Assembly (NCBI RefSeq): GCF_052857255.1
Contig: NW_027526728.1
Span: 38,729-102,728 of the forward strand
Origin: Amblyomma americanum
Taxonomy: Eukaryota > Arthropoda > Arachnida > Ixodida > Ixodidae
Direction of reading: 5' to 3'
DNA: 64,000 nucleotides
Positions 10,541-23,700 of this stretch are shown here, piece by piece. How positions within the stretch are numbered: the stretch's first letter is position 1; each line of letters opens with the position of its first letter. The notes below the pieces were generated by a model, which made no database searches, was not told the DNA's origin, and worked only from the letters and a program-made list of their open reading frames with translations. Position numbers and translations under genes: made by a program.

Positions 10541-13500
10541 GTAGACGAGAGAAAGGCGTTAACTTTTTCTCTCAGAACTGCGCGAAAACTTGTATTCCGG
10601 CTCAAAACAACGGGATACATCGTTTTAGATCGAAACCAGCAAGATTCACGAGCATCGATTTTACACGTCGTCGAAGAGTACACGAGAGAAAGGTGTAAAT
10701 GTTTTCTCTCAGAACTGCGCGAAAACTTGTATACCGGCTCAAAAAAAGGGATACATCGACATAGATCGAAACTAGCAAGATTACGAACATCGATTTTACA
10801 AGTCGTCGAAGAGTAGACGAGAGAAAGGTGTAAACTTTTTCTCTCAGAACTGCGCGAAAACTTGTAATCCGGCTCAAAACAACGGGATACATCATTTTAG
10901 ATCGAAACCAGCAAGATTCACGAGCATCGATTTTATAAGTCGTCGAATAGTGGACGAGAGAAAGGTGTAACCTTTCTCTGTCAGAACGGCGCGAAAACTT
11001 GTATTCCGGCTCAAAACAACGGGATTCATCGTTTTAGATCGAAACTAGCAAGATTCACGAGCATCGATTTTACAAGCCCTCGAAGAGTAGACGAGAGAAA
11101 GGTGTAAACTTTTTCTCTCAGAACTGCGCGAAAACTTGTATTCCGGCTCAAAAAAACGGGATACATCGTTGTAGATCGAAACTAGCAAGATATACGAGCA
11201 TTGATTTTACAAGTCGTCGAAGAGTAGACGAGAGAAAGGTGTAAACTTTTTCTCTCAGAACTGCGCGAAAACTTGTATTCCGGCTCAAAACAACGGGATA
11301 CATCGTTTAAGATCGAAACTAGCAAGATTCACGAGCATTGATTTTACACGTCGTCGATGAGTACACGAGAGAAAGGTGTAAACGTTTTCTCTCAGAACTG
11401 CGCGAAAACTTGTATACCGGCTCAAAAAAACGGGATACATCGTTTTAGATCGAAACTAGCAAGATTAACGAGCATCGATTTTACAAGTCGTCGAAGAGTA
11501 GACGAGAGAAAGGTGTAAACTTTTTCTCTCAGAACTGCGCGAAAACTTGTATTCCGGCTCAAAACAACGGGATACATCGTTTTAGATCGAAACCAGCAAG
11601 ATTCACGAGCATCAATTTTACACGTCGTCGAAGAGTACACGAGAGAAAGGTGTAAACGTTTTCTCTCAGAACTGCGCCAAAACTTGTATTCCGGCTCAGG
11701 ACAACTGGTTACATCGTTTTAGATCGAAACTAGCAAGATTCACGAGCATCGATATTGCAAGTCGTCGAAGAGTAGACGAGAGAAAGGTGTTAACTTTTTC
11801 TCTCAGAACTGCGCGAAAACTTGTATTCCGGCTCAAAACAACGGGATACATCGTTTTAGATCGAAACCAGTAAGATTCACGAGCATCGATTTTACACGTC
11901 GTCGAAGAGTACACGGGAGAAAGGTGTAAACGTTTTCTCTCAGAACTGCGCGAAAACTTGTATACCGGCTAAAAAAAACGGGATACATCGTTTTAGATCG
12001 AAACTAGCAAGATTCATGGGCATCGATTTTACAAGTCGTCGAAGAGTAGACGAGAGAAAGGTGTAAACTTTTTCTCTCAGAACTGCACGAAAACTTGTAT
12101 TCCGGCTCAAAACAACGGGGTACATCGTTTTAGATCGAAACTAGCAAGATTCACGAGCATCGATTTTACAAGTCGTCGAAGAGTACACGAGAGAAAGGTG
12201 TAAACTTTTTCTCTCAGAACTCGAAAACTTGTATTCCGGCTTAAAACAACGAGATACATCGTTTTAGATCGAAACTAGCAAGATTCATGGGCATTGATTT
12301 TACAAGTCTTCGAAGAGTACACGAGAGAAAAGTGTAAACTTTTTCTCTCAGAACTGCGCGAAAACTTGTATTCCGGCTCAAAACAACGGGATACATCGTT
12401 TTAGATCGACACCATCAAGATTCACGAGCATCGATTTTACACGTCGTCGAAGAGTACACGAGAGAAAGGTGTAAACGTTTTCTCTCAGAACTGCGCCAAA
12501 ACTTGTATTCCGGCTCAGGACAACTGGTTACATCGTTTTAGATCGAAACTAGCAAGATTCACGAGCATCGATATTGCAAGTCGTCGAAGAGTAGACGAGA
12601 GAAAGGTGTTAACTTTTTCTCTCAGAACTGCGCGAAAACTTGTATTCCGGCTCAAAACAACGGGATACATCGTTTTAGATCGAAACCAGTAAGATTCACG
12701 AGCATCGATTTTACACGTCGTCGAAGAGTACACGAGAGAAAGGTGTAAACGTTTTCTCTCAGAACTGCGCGAAAACTTGTATTCCGGCTCAAAACAACGA
12801 GATACATCGTTTTAGATCGAAACTAGCAAGATTCATGGGCATCGATTTTACAAGTCTTCGAAGAGTACAAGAGAGAAAGGTGTAAACTTTTTCTCTCAGA
12901 ACTGCGCGAAAACTTGTATTCCGGCTCAAAACAAAGGGATACATCGTTTTAGATCGAAACTAGCAAGATTCACGAGCATCGATTTTACAAGTCGTCGAAG
13001 AGTAGACGAGAGAAAGGTGTAAACTTTTTCTCTCAGAACTGCACGAAAACTTGTATTCCGGCTCAAAACAACGGGATACATCGTTTCAGGTCGAAACTAG
13101 CAAGATTCACGAGCATCGATTTTACAAGTCGTCGAATAGTGGACGAGAGAAAGGTGTAAACTTTTTCTCTCAGAACGGCGCGAAAACTTGTATTCCGGCT
13201 CAAAACAACGGGATTCATCGTTTTAGATCGAAACTAGCAAGATTCACGAGCATCGATTTTACAAGCCCTCGAAGAGTAGACGAGAGAAAGGTGTAAACTT
13301 TTTCTCTCAGAACTGCGCGAAAACTTGTATTCCGGCTCAAAAAAACGGGATACATCGTTTTAGATCGAAACTAGCAAGATTCATGGGCATCGATTTTACA
13401 AGTCGTCGAAGAGTAGACGAGAGAAAGGTGTAAACTTTTTCTCTCAGAACTGCACGAAAACTTGTATTCCGGCTCAAGACAACGGGGTACATCGTTTTAG

Positions 13501-14275
13501 ATCGAAACTAGCAAGATTCACGAGCATCGATTTTACAAGTCGTCGAAGAGTACACGAGAGAAAGGTGTAAACTTTTTCTCTCAGAACTCGAAAACTTGTA
13601 TTCCGGCTCAAAACAACGGGGTACATCGTTTTAGATCGAAACTAGCAATATTCACGAGCATCGATTTTACAAGTCGTCGAATAGTAGACGAGAGAAAGGT
13701 GTAAACTTTTTCTCTCAGAACTGCGCGAAAGCTTCTATTCCAGCTCAAAACAACGGGATACATCGTTGTAGATCGAAACTAGCAAGATATACAAGCATTG
13801 ATTTTACAAGTCGTCGAAGAGTAGACGAGAGAAAGGTGTAAACTTTTTCTCTCAGAACTGCGCGAAAACTTGTATTCCGGCTCAAAACAACGGGATACAT
13901 CGTTTAAGATCGAAACTAGCAAGATTCACGAGCATTGATTTTACACGTCGTCGATGAGTACACGAGAGAAAGGTGTAAACGTTTTCTCTCAGAACTGCGC
14001 GAAAACTTGTATACCGGCTCAAAAAAACGGGATACATCGTTTTAGATCGAAACTAGCAAGATTAACGAGCATCGATTTTACAAGTCGTCGAAGAGTAGAC
14101 GAGAGAAAGGTGTAAACTTTTTCTCTCAGAACTGCGCGAAAAACTTGTATTCCGGCTCAAAACAACGGGATACATCGTTTTAGGTCGAAACTAGCAAGAT
14201 TCACGAGCATCGATTTTACAAGTCGTCGAATAGTGGACGAGAGAAAGGTGTAAACTTTTTCTTTCAGAACGGCGC
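10541..14275 (+). repeat. Mosaic series of left-domain monomers
   Basis: No single tandem period covers this stretch. It holds degraded copies (gattacgaac near 10780; tttctctgtc near 10975), ggctcaggacaac monomers near 11695 and 12514, two 3-bp-deleted monomers (12218 and 13586), a catcgtttcaggtcg monomer (near 13081) and one HindIII monomer (13730). About 12770-13680 matches 18360-19290 at offset 5605. About 13690-14280 matches 20390-20980. So it shares pieces with several later HORs. Confidence 0.75.
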
Positions 14276-17200
14276 GAAAACTTGTATTCCGGCTCAAAAC
14301 AACGGGATACATTGTTTAAGATCGAAACCAGCAAGATTCACGAGCATCGATTTTACACGTCGTCAAAGAGTACACGAGAGAAAGGTGTAAACGTTTTCTC
14401 TCAGAACTGCGCGAAAACTTGTATACCGGCTCAAAAAAACGGGATACATCGACATAGATCGAAACTAGCAAGATTCACGAACATCGATTTTACAAGTCGT
14501 CGAAGAGTAGACGAGAGAAAGGTGTAAACTTTTTCTCTCAGAACTGAGCGAAAACTTGTATTCCGGCTCAAAAGAACGGGATACATCGTTTTAGATCGAA
14601 ACCAGCAAGATTCACGAGCATCGATTTTACAAGTCCTCGAAGAGTAGACGAGAGAAAGGTGTAAACTTTTTCTCTCAGAACAGCGCGAAAACTTGTATTC
14701 CGGCTCAAAAAAACGGGATACATCGTTTTAGATCGAAACTAGCAAGATTCATGGGCATCGATTTTACAAGTCGTCGAAGAGTAGACGAGAGAAAGGTGTA
14801 AACTTTTTCTCTCAGAACTGCACGAAAACTTGTATTCCGGCTCAAAACAACGGGGTACATCGTTTTAGATCGAAACTAGCAAGATTCACGAGCATCGATT
14901 TTACAAGTCGTCGAAGAGTACACGAGAGAAAGGTGTAAACTTTTTCTCTCAGAACTCGAAAACTTGTTTTCCGGCTCAAAACAACGGGGTACATCGTTTT
15001 AGATCGAAACTAGCAATATTCACGAGCATCGATTTTACAAGTCGTCGAATAGTAGACGAGAGAAAGGTGTAAACTTTTTCTCTCAGAACTGCGCGAAAGC
15101 TTCTATTCCAGCTCAAAACAACGGGATACATCGTTGTAGATCGAAACTAGCAAGATATTCGAGCATTGATTTTACAAGTCGTCGAAGAGTAGACGAGAGA
15201 AAGGTGTAAACTTTTTCTCTCAGAACTGCGCGAAAACTTGTATTCCGGCTCAAAACAACGGGATACATCGTTTAAGATCGAAACTAGCAAGATTCACGAG
15301 CATTGATTTTACACGTCGTCGATGAGTACACGAGAGAAAGGTGTAAACGTTTTCTCTCAGAACTGCGCGAAAACTTGTATACCGGCCAAAAAAACGGGAT
15401 ACATCGTTTTAGATCGAAACTAGCAAGATTAACGAGCATCGATTTTACAAGTCGTCGAAGAGTAGACGAGAGAAAGGTGTAAACTTTTCTCTCAGAACTG
15501 CGCGAAAACTTGTATTCCGGCTCAAAGCAACGGGATACATCGTTTTAGGTCGAAACTAGCAAGATTCACGAGCATCGATTTTACAAGTCGTCGAATAGTG
15601 GACGAGAGAAAGGTGTAAACTTTTTCTTTCAGAACGGCGCGAAAACTTGTATTCCGGCTCAAAACAACGGGATTCATCGTTTTAGATCGAAACTAGCCAG
15701 ATTCACGAGCATCGATTTTACAAGTCCTCCAAGAGTAGACGAGAGAAAGGTGTAAACTTTTACTCTCAGAACTGCGCGAAAACTTGTATTCCGGCTCAGA
15801 ACAATGGGTTACATCGTTTTAGATCGAAACTAGCAAGATTCACGAGCATCGCTATTACAAGTCGTCGAAGAGTAGAGGAGAGGAAGGTGTTAACTTTTTC
15901 TCTCAGAACTGCGCGAAAACTTGTATTCCGGCTCAAAACAACAGGATACATCGTTTTAGATCGAAAGTAGCAAGATTCATGAGCATCGATTTTACAAGTC
16001 CTCGAAGAGTAGACGAGAGAAAGGTGTAAACTTTTTCTCTCAGAACTGCGCGAAAACTTCTATTCCGGCTCAAAAAAACGGGATACATCGTTTTAGATCG
16101 AAACTAGCAAGATTCATGGGCATCGATTTTACAAGTCCTCGAAGAGTAGACGAGAGAAAGGTGTAAACTTTTTCTCTCAGAACTGCGCGAAAACTTGTAT
16201 TCCGGCTCAAAACAACGGGATACATCGTTTTAGGTCGAAACTAGCAAGATTCACGAGCATCGATTTTACAAGTCGTCGAATAGTGGACGAGAGAAAGGTG
16301 TAAACTTTTTCTTTCAGAACGGCGCGAAAACTTGTATTCCGGCTCAAAACAACGGGATTCATCGTTTTAGGTGGAAACTAGCAATATTCACGAGCATCGA
16401 TTTTACAAGTCGTCGAATAGTAGACGAGAGAAAGGTGTAAACTTTTTCTCTCAGAACTGCGCGAAAGCTTCTATTCCAGCTCAAAACAACGGAATACATC
16501 GTTGTAGATCGAAACTAGCAAGATATACGAGCATTGATTTTACAAGTCGTCGAAGAGTAGACGAGAGAAAGGTGTAAACTTTTTCTCTCAGAACTGCGCG
16601 AAAACTTGTATTCCGGCTCAAAACAACGGGATACATTGTTTAAGATCGAAACCAGCAAGATTCACGAGCATCGATTTTACACGTCGTCAAAGAGTACACG
16701 AGAGAAAGGTGTAAACGTTTTCTCTCAGAACTGCGCGAAAACTTGTATACCGGCTCAAAAAAACGGGATACATCGACATAGATCGAAACTAGCAAGATTC
16801 ACGAACATCGATTTTACAAGTCGTCGAAGAGTAGACGAGAGAAAGGTGTAAACTTTTTCTCTCAGAACTGAGCGAAAACTTGTATTCCGGCTCAAAAGAA
16901 CGGGATACATCGTTTTAGATCGAAAGCAGCAAGATTCACGAGCATCGATTTTACAAGTCCTCGAAGAGTAGACGAGAGAAAGGTGTAAACTTTTTCTCTC
17001 AGAACTGCGCGAAAACTTGTATTCCGGCTCAAAAAAACGGGATACATCGTTTTAGATCGAAACTAGCAAGATTCATGGGCATCGATTTTACAAGTCGTCG
17101 AAGAGTAGACGAGAGAAAGGTGTAAACTTTTTCTCTCAGAACTGCACGAAAACTTGTATTCCGGCTCAAAACAACGGGGTACATCGTTTTAGATCGAAAC

Positions 17201-18290
17201 TAGCAAGATTCACGAGCATCGATTTTACAAGTCGTCGAAGAGTACACGAGAGAAAGGTGTAAACTTTTTCTCTCAGAACTCGAAAACTTGTTTTCCGGCT
17301 CAAAACAACGGGGTACATCGTTTTAGATCGAAACTAGCAATATTCACGAGCATCGATTTTACAAGTCGTCGAATAGTAGACGAGAGAAAGGTGTAAACTT
17401 TTTCTCTCAGAACTGCGCGAAAGCTTCTATTCCAGCTCAAAACAACGGGATACATCGTTGTAGATCGAAACTAGCAAGATATTCGAGCATTGATTTTACA
17501 AGTCGTCGAAGAGTAGACGAGAGAAAGGTGTAAACTTTTTCTCTCAGAACTGCGCGAAAACTTGTATTCCGGCTCAAAACAACGGGATACATCGTTTAAG
17601 ATCGAAACTAGCAAGATTCACGAGCATTGATTTTACACGTCGTCGATGAGTACACGAGAGAAAGGTGTAAACGTTTTCTCTCAGAACTGCGCGAAAACTT
17701 GTATACCGGCCAAAAAAACGGGATACATCGTTTTAGATCGAAACTAGCAAGATTAACGAGCATCGATTTTACAAGTCGTCGAAGAGTAGACGAGAGAAAG
17801 GTGTAAACTTTTCTCTCAGAACTGCGCGAAAACTTGTATTCCGGCTCAAAGCAACGGGATACATCGTTTTAGGTCGAAACTAGCAAGATTCACGAGCATC
17901 GATTTTACAAGTCGTCGAATAGTGGACGAGAGAAAGGTGTAAACTTTTTCTTTCAGAACGGCGCGAAAACTTGTATTCCGGCTCAAAACAACGGGATTCA
18001 TCGTTTTAGATCGAAACTAGCCAGATTCACGAGCATCGATTTTACAAGTCCTCCAAGAGTAGACGAGAGAAAGGTGTAAACTTTTACTCTCAGAACTGCG
18101 CGAAAACTTGTATTCCGGCTCAGAACAATGGGTTACATCGTTTTAGATCGAAACTAGCAAGATTCACGAGCATCGCTATTACAAGTCGTCGAAGAGTAGA
18201 CGAGAGGAAGGTGTTAACTTTTTCTCTCAGAACTGCGCGAAAACTTGTATTCCGGCTCAAAACAACAGGATACATCGTTTTAGATCGAAA
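14276..18290 (+). repeat. 17-mer HOR, period 2324 bp, about 1.7 copies
   Basis: The gggatacattgtttaag monomer at about 14305 returns at about 16629, and bases 14276-15966 match 16600-18290. Shared marks are cgtcaaagag, cgacatagatcg, aactgagcg, the 3-bp-deleted monomer (14953 and 17278), the HindIII monomer (15098 and 17421), catcgtttaagatcg, gtataccggcc, and gaggaaggtg with gttaac. Differences are few, such as agtagaggag near 15873 against agtagacgag, and aaagcagc near 16922 against aaaccagc. After 15966 the first copy continues with a gtagcaag monomer, while the second moves to the 9-mer HOR. Confidence 0.87.
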
Positions 18291-20380
18291 CCAGTAAGAT
18301 TCACGAGCATCGATTTTACACGTCGTCGAAGAGTACACGAGAGAAAGGTGTAAACGTTTTCTCTCAGAACTGCGCGAAAACTTGTATTCCGGCTCAAAAC
18401 AACGAGATACATCGTTTTAGATCGAAACTAGCAAGATTCATGGGCATCGATTTTACAAGTCTTCGAAGAGTACAAGAGAGAAAGGTGTAAACTTTTTCTC
18501 TCAGAACTGCGCGAAAACTTGTATTCCGGCTCAAAACAAAGGGATACATCGTTTTAGATCGAAACTAGCAAGATTCACGAGCATCGATTTTACAAGTCGT
18601 CGAAGAGTAGACGAGAGAAAGGTGTAAACTTTTTCTCTCAGAACTGCACGAAAACTTGTATTCCGGCTCAAAACAACGGGATACATCGTTTCAGGTCGAA
18701 ACTAGCAAGATTCACGAGCATCGATTTTACAAGTCGTCGAATAGTGGACGAGAGAAAGGTGTAAACTTTTTCTCTCAGAACGGCTCGAAAACTTGTATTC
18801 CGGCTCAAAACAACGGGATTCATCGTTTTAGATCGAAACTAGCAAGATTCACGAGCATCGATTTTACAAGCCCTCGAAGAGTAGACGAGAGAAAGGTGTA
18901 AACTTTTTCTCTCAGAACTGCGCGAAAACTTGTATTCCGGCTCAAAAAAACGGGATACATCGTTTTAGATCGAAACTAGCAAGATTCATGGGCATCGATT
19001 TTACAAGTCGTCGAAGAGTAGACGAGAGAAAGGTGTAAACTTTTTCTCTCAGAACTGCACGAAAACTTGTATTCCGGCTCAAGACAACGGGGTACATCGT
19101 TTTAGATCGAAACTAGCAAGATTCACGAGCATCGATTTTACAAGTCGTCGAAGAGTACACGAGAGAAAGGTGTAAACTTTTTCTCTCAGAACTCGAAAAC
19201 TTGTATTCCGGCTCAAAACAACGGGGTACATCGTTTTAGATCGAAACTAGCAATATTCACGAGCATCGATTTTACAAGTCGTCGAATAGTAGACGAGAGA
19301 AAGGTGTAAACTTTTACTCTCAGAACTGCGCGAAAACTTGTATTCCGGCTCAGAACAATGGGTTACATCGTTTTAGATCGAAACTAGCAAGATTCACGAG
19401 CATCGCTATTACAAGTCGTCGAAGAGTAGACGAGAGGAAGGTGTTAACTTTTTCTCTCAGAACTGCGCGAAAACTTGTATTCCGGCTCAAAACAACAGGA
19501 TACATCGTTTTAGATCGAAACCAGTAAGATTCACGAGCATCGATTTTACACGTCGTCGAAGAGTACACGAGAGAAAGGTGTAAACGTTTTCTCTCAGAAC
19601 TGCGCGAAAACTTGTATTCCGGCTCAAAACAACGAGATACATCGTTTTAGATCGAAACTAGCAAGATTCATGGGCATCGATTTTACAAGTCTTCGAAGAG
19701 TACAAGAGAGAAAGGTGTAAACTTTTTCTCTCAGAACTGCGCGAAAACTTGTATTCCGGCTCAAAACAAAGGGATACATCGTTTTAGATCGAAACTAGCA
19801 AGATTCACGAGCATCGATTTTACAAGTCGTCGAAGAGTAGACGAGAGAAAGGTGTAAACTTTTTCTCTCAGAACTGCACGAAAACTTGTATTCCGGCTCA
19901 AAACAACGGGATACATCGTTTCAGGTCAAAACTAGCAAGATTCACGAGCATCGATTTTACAAGTCGTCGAATAGTGGACGAGAGAAAGGTGTAAACTTTT
20001 TCTCTCAGAACGGCGCGAAAACTTGTATTCCGGCTCAAAACAACGGGATTCATCGTTTTAGATCGAAACTAGCAAGATTCATGGGCATCGATTTTACAAG
20101 TCGTCGAAGAGTAGACGAGAGAAAGGTGTAAACTTTTTCTCTCAGAACTGCACGAAAACTTGTATTCCGGCTCAAGACAACGGGGTACATCGTTTTAGAT
20201 CGAAACTAGCAAGATTCACGAGCATCGATTTTACAAGTCGTCGAAGAGTACACGAGAGAAAGGTGTAAACTTTTTCTCTCAGAACTCGAAAACTTGTATT
20301 CCGGCTCAAAACAACGGGGTACATCGTTTTAGATCGAAACTAGCAATATTCACGAGCATCGATTTTACAAGTCGTCGAAT
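18058..20380 (+). repeat. 9-mer HOR, period 1230 bp, second copy short by one monomer
   Basis: From about 18058 bases match at +1230 (agacgagagaaagg at 18061 and 19291). Marks are cttttactctc, ctcagaacaatgggtt, gaggaagg, gagatacatcg, tacaagag, catcgtttcagg and gaatagtgg. Single differences are cggctcg at 18781 against cggcgcg at 20011, and ggtcgaa against ggtcaaa near 19926. From about 18850/20080 the offset drops to 1093, so one monomer (the ccctcgaag type) is missing from the second copy. The ctcaagacaac monomer confirms this: it starts at 19078 and 20171. Confidence 0.88.
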
Positions 20381-20794
20381 AGTAGACGAGAGAAAGGTGT
20401 AAACTTTTTCTCTCAGAACTGCGCGAAAGCTTCTATTCCAGCTCAAAACAACGGGATACATCGTTGTAGGTCGAAACTAGCAAGATATACAAGCATTGAT
20501 TTTACAAGTCGTCGAAGAGTAGACGAGAGAAAGGTGTAAACTTTTTCTCTCAGAACTGCGCGAAAACTTGTATTCCGGCTCAAAACAACGGGATACATCG
20601 TTTAAGATCGAAACTAGCAAGATTCACGAGCATTGATTTTACACGTCGTCGATGAGTACACGAGAGAAAGGTGTAAACGTTTTCTCTCAGAACTGCGCGA
20701 AAACTTGTATACCGGCTCAAAAAAACGGGATACATCGTTTTAGATCGAAACTAGCAAGATTAACGAGCATCGATTTTACAAGTCGTCGAAGAGT

Positions 20795-23700
20795 AGACGA
20801 GAGAAAGGTGTAAACTTTTTCTCTCAGAACTGCGCGAAAACTTGTATTCCGGCTCAAAACAACGGGATACATCGTTTTAGGTCGAAACTAGCAAGATTCA
20901 CGAGCATCGATTTTACAAGTCGTCGAATAGTGGACGAGAGAAAGGTGTAAACTTTTTCTTTCAGAACGGCGCGAAAACTTGTATTCCGGCTCAAAACAAC
21001 GGGATTCATCGTTTTAGGTGGAAACTAGCAATATTCACGAGCATCGATTTTACAAGTCGTCGAATAGTAGACGAGAGAAAGGTGTAAACTTTTTCTCTCA
21101 GAACTGCGCGAAAGCTTCTATTCCAGCTCAAAACAACGGAATACATCGTTGTAGATCGAAACTAGCAAGATATACGAGCATTGATTTTACAAGTCGTCGA
21201 AGAGTAGACGAGAGAAAGGTGTAAACTTTTTCTCTCAGAACTGCGCGAAAACTTGTATTCCGGCTCAAAACAACGGGATACATTGTTTAAGATCGAAACC
21301 AGCAAGATTCACGAGCATCGATTTTACACGTCGTCAAAGAGTACACGAGAGAAAGGTGTAAACGTTTTCTCTCAGAACTGCGCGAAAACTTGTATACCGG
21401 CTCAAAAAAACGGGATACATCGACATAGATCGAAACTAGCAAGATTCACGAACATCGATTTTACAAGTCGTCGAAGAGTAGACGAGAGAAAGGTGTAAAC
21501 TTTTTCTCTCAGAACTGAGCGAAAACTTGTATTCCGGCTCAAAAGAACGGGATACATCGTTTTAGATCGAAACCAGCAAGATTCACGAGCATCGATTTTA
21601 CAAGTCCTCGAAGAGTAGACGAGAGAAAGGTGTAAACTTTTTCTCTCAGAACTGCGCGAAAACTTGTATTCCGGCTCAAAAAAACGGGATACATCGTTTT
21701 AGATCGAAACTAGCAAGATTCATGGGCATCGATTTTACAAGTCGTCGAAGAGTAGACGAGAGAAAGGTGTAAACTTTTTCTCTCAGAACTGCACGAAAAC
21801 TTGTATTCCGGCTCAAAACAACGGGGTACATCGTTTTAGATCGAAACTAGCAAGATTCACGAGCATCGATTTTACAAGTCGTCGAAGAGTACACGAGAGA
21901 AAGGTGTAAACTTTTTCTCTCAGAACTCGAAAACTTGTTTTCCGGCTCAAAACAACGGGGTACATCGTTTTAGATCGAAACTAGCAATATTCACGAGCAT
22001 CGATTTTACAAGTCGTCGAATAGTAGACGAGAGAAAGGTGTAAACTTTTTCTCTCAGAACTGCGCGAAAGCTTCTATTCCAGCTCAAAACAACGGGATAC
22101 ATCGTTGTAGATCGAAACTAGCAAGATATTCGAGCATTGATTTTACAAGTCGTCGAAGAGTAGACGAGAGAAAGGTGTAAACTTTTTCTCTCAGAACTGC
22201 GCGAAAACTTGTATTCCGGCTCAAAACAACGGGATACATCATTTAAGATCGAAACTAGCAAGATTCACGAGCATTGATTTTACACGTCGTCGATGAGTAC
22301 ACGAGAGAAAGGTGTAAACGTTTTCTCTCAGAACTGCGCGAAAACTTGTATACCGGCCAAAAAAACGGGATACATCGTTTTAGATCGAAACTAGCAAGAT
22401 TAACGAGCATCGATTTTACAAGTCGTCGAAGAGTAGACGAGAGAAAGGTGTAAACTTTTCTCTCAGAACTGCGCGAAAACTTGTATTCCGGCTCAAAGCA
22501 ACGGGATACATCGTTTTAGGTCGAAACTAGCAAGATTCACGAGCATCGATTTTACAAGTCGTCGAATAGTGGACGAGAGAAAGGTGTAAACTTTTTCTTT
22601 CAGAACGGCGCGAAAACTTGTATTCCGGCTCAAAACAACGGGATTCATCGTTTTAGATCGAAACTAGCCAGATTCACGAGCATCGATTTTACAAGTCCTC
22701 CAAGAGTAGACGAGAGAAAGGTGTAAACTTTTACTCTCAGAACTGCGCGAAAACTTGTATTCCGGCTCAGAACAATGGGTTACATCGTTTTAGATCGAAA
22801 CTAGCAAGATTCACGAGCATCGCTATTACAAGTCGTCGAAGAGTAGACGAGAGGAAGGTGTTAACTTTTTCTCTCAGAACTGCGCGAAAACTTGTATTCC
22901 GGCTCAAAACAACAGGATACATCGTTTTAGATCGAAACCAGTAAGATTCACGAGCATCGATTTTACACGTCGTCGAAGAGTACACGAGAGAAAGGTGTAA
23001 ACGTTTTCTCTCAGAACTGCGCGAAAACTTGTATTCCGGCTCAAAACAACGGGATACATCGTTTTGGATCGAGACTAGCAAGATTCACGGGCATCGATTT
23101 TACAAGTCTTCGAAGAGTAGACAAGAGAATGGTGTAAACGTTTTCTCTCAGAACTGCGCGAAAACTTGTATTCCGGCTCAAAACAACGGGATTCATCGTT
23201 TTAAATCGTAACTAGCAAGATTCACGAGCATTGATTTTACAAGTCGTTGAAGAGTAGACGAGAGAAAGGTGTAAATTTTTCTCTCAGAACTGCGCGAAAA
23301 CTTGTATTCCGGCTCAAAACAACGGGATACATCGTTTTAGATTGAAACTAGCAAGAGTCACGAGCATCGATTTTACACGTCGTCGAAGAGTACACGAGAG
23401 AAAGGTGTAAACGTTTTCTCTCAGAACTGCGCGAAAACTTGTATACCGGCTCAAAAAAACGGGATACATCGTTTTAGATCGAAAGTAGCAAGATTCATGA
23501 GCATCGATTTTACAAGTCCTCGAAGAGTAGACGAGAGAAAGGTGTAAACTTTTTCTCTCAGAACTGCGCGAAAACTTCTATTCCGGCTCAAAAAAACGGG
23601 ATACATCGTTTTAGATCGAAACTAGCAAGATTCATGGGCATCGATTTTACAAGTCCTCGAAGAGTAGACGAGAGAAAGGTGTAAACTTTTTCTCTCAGAA

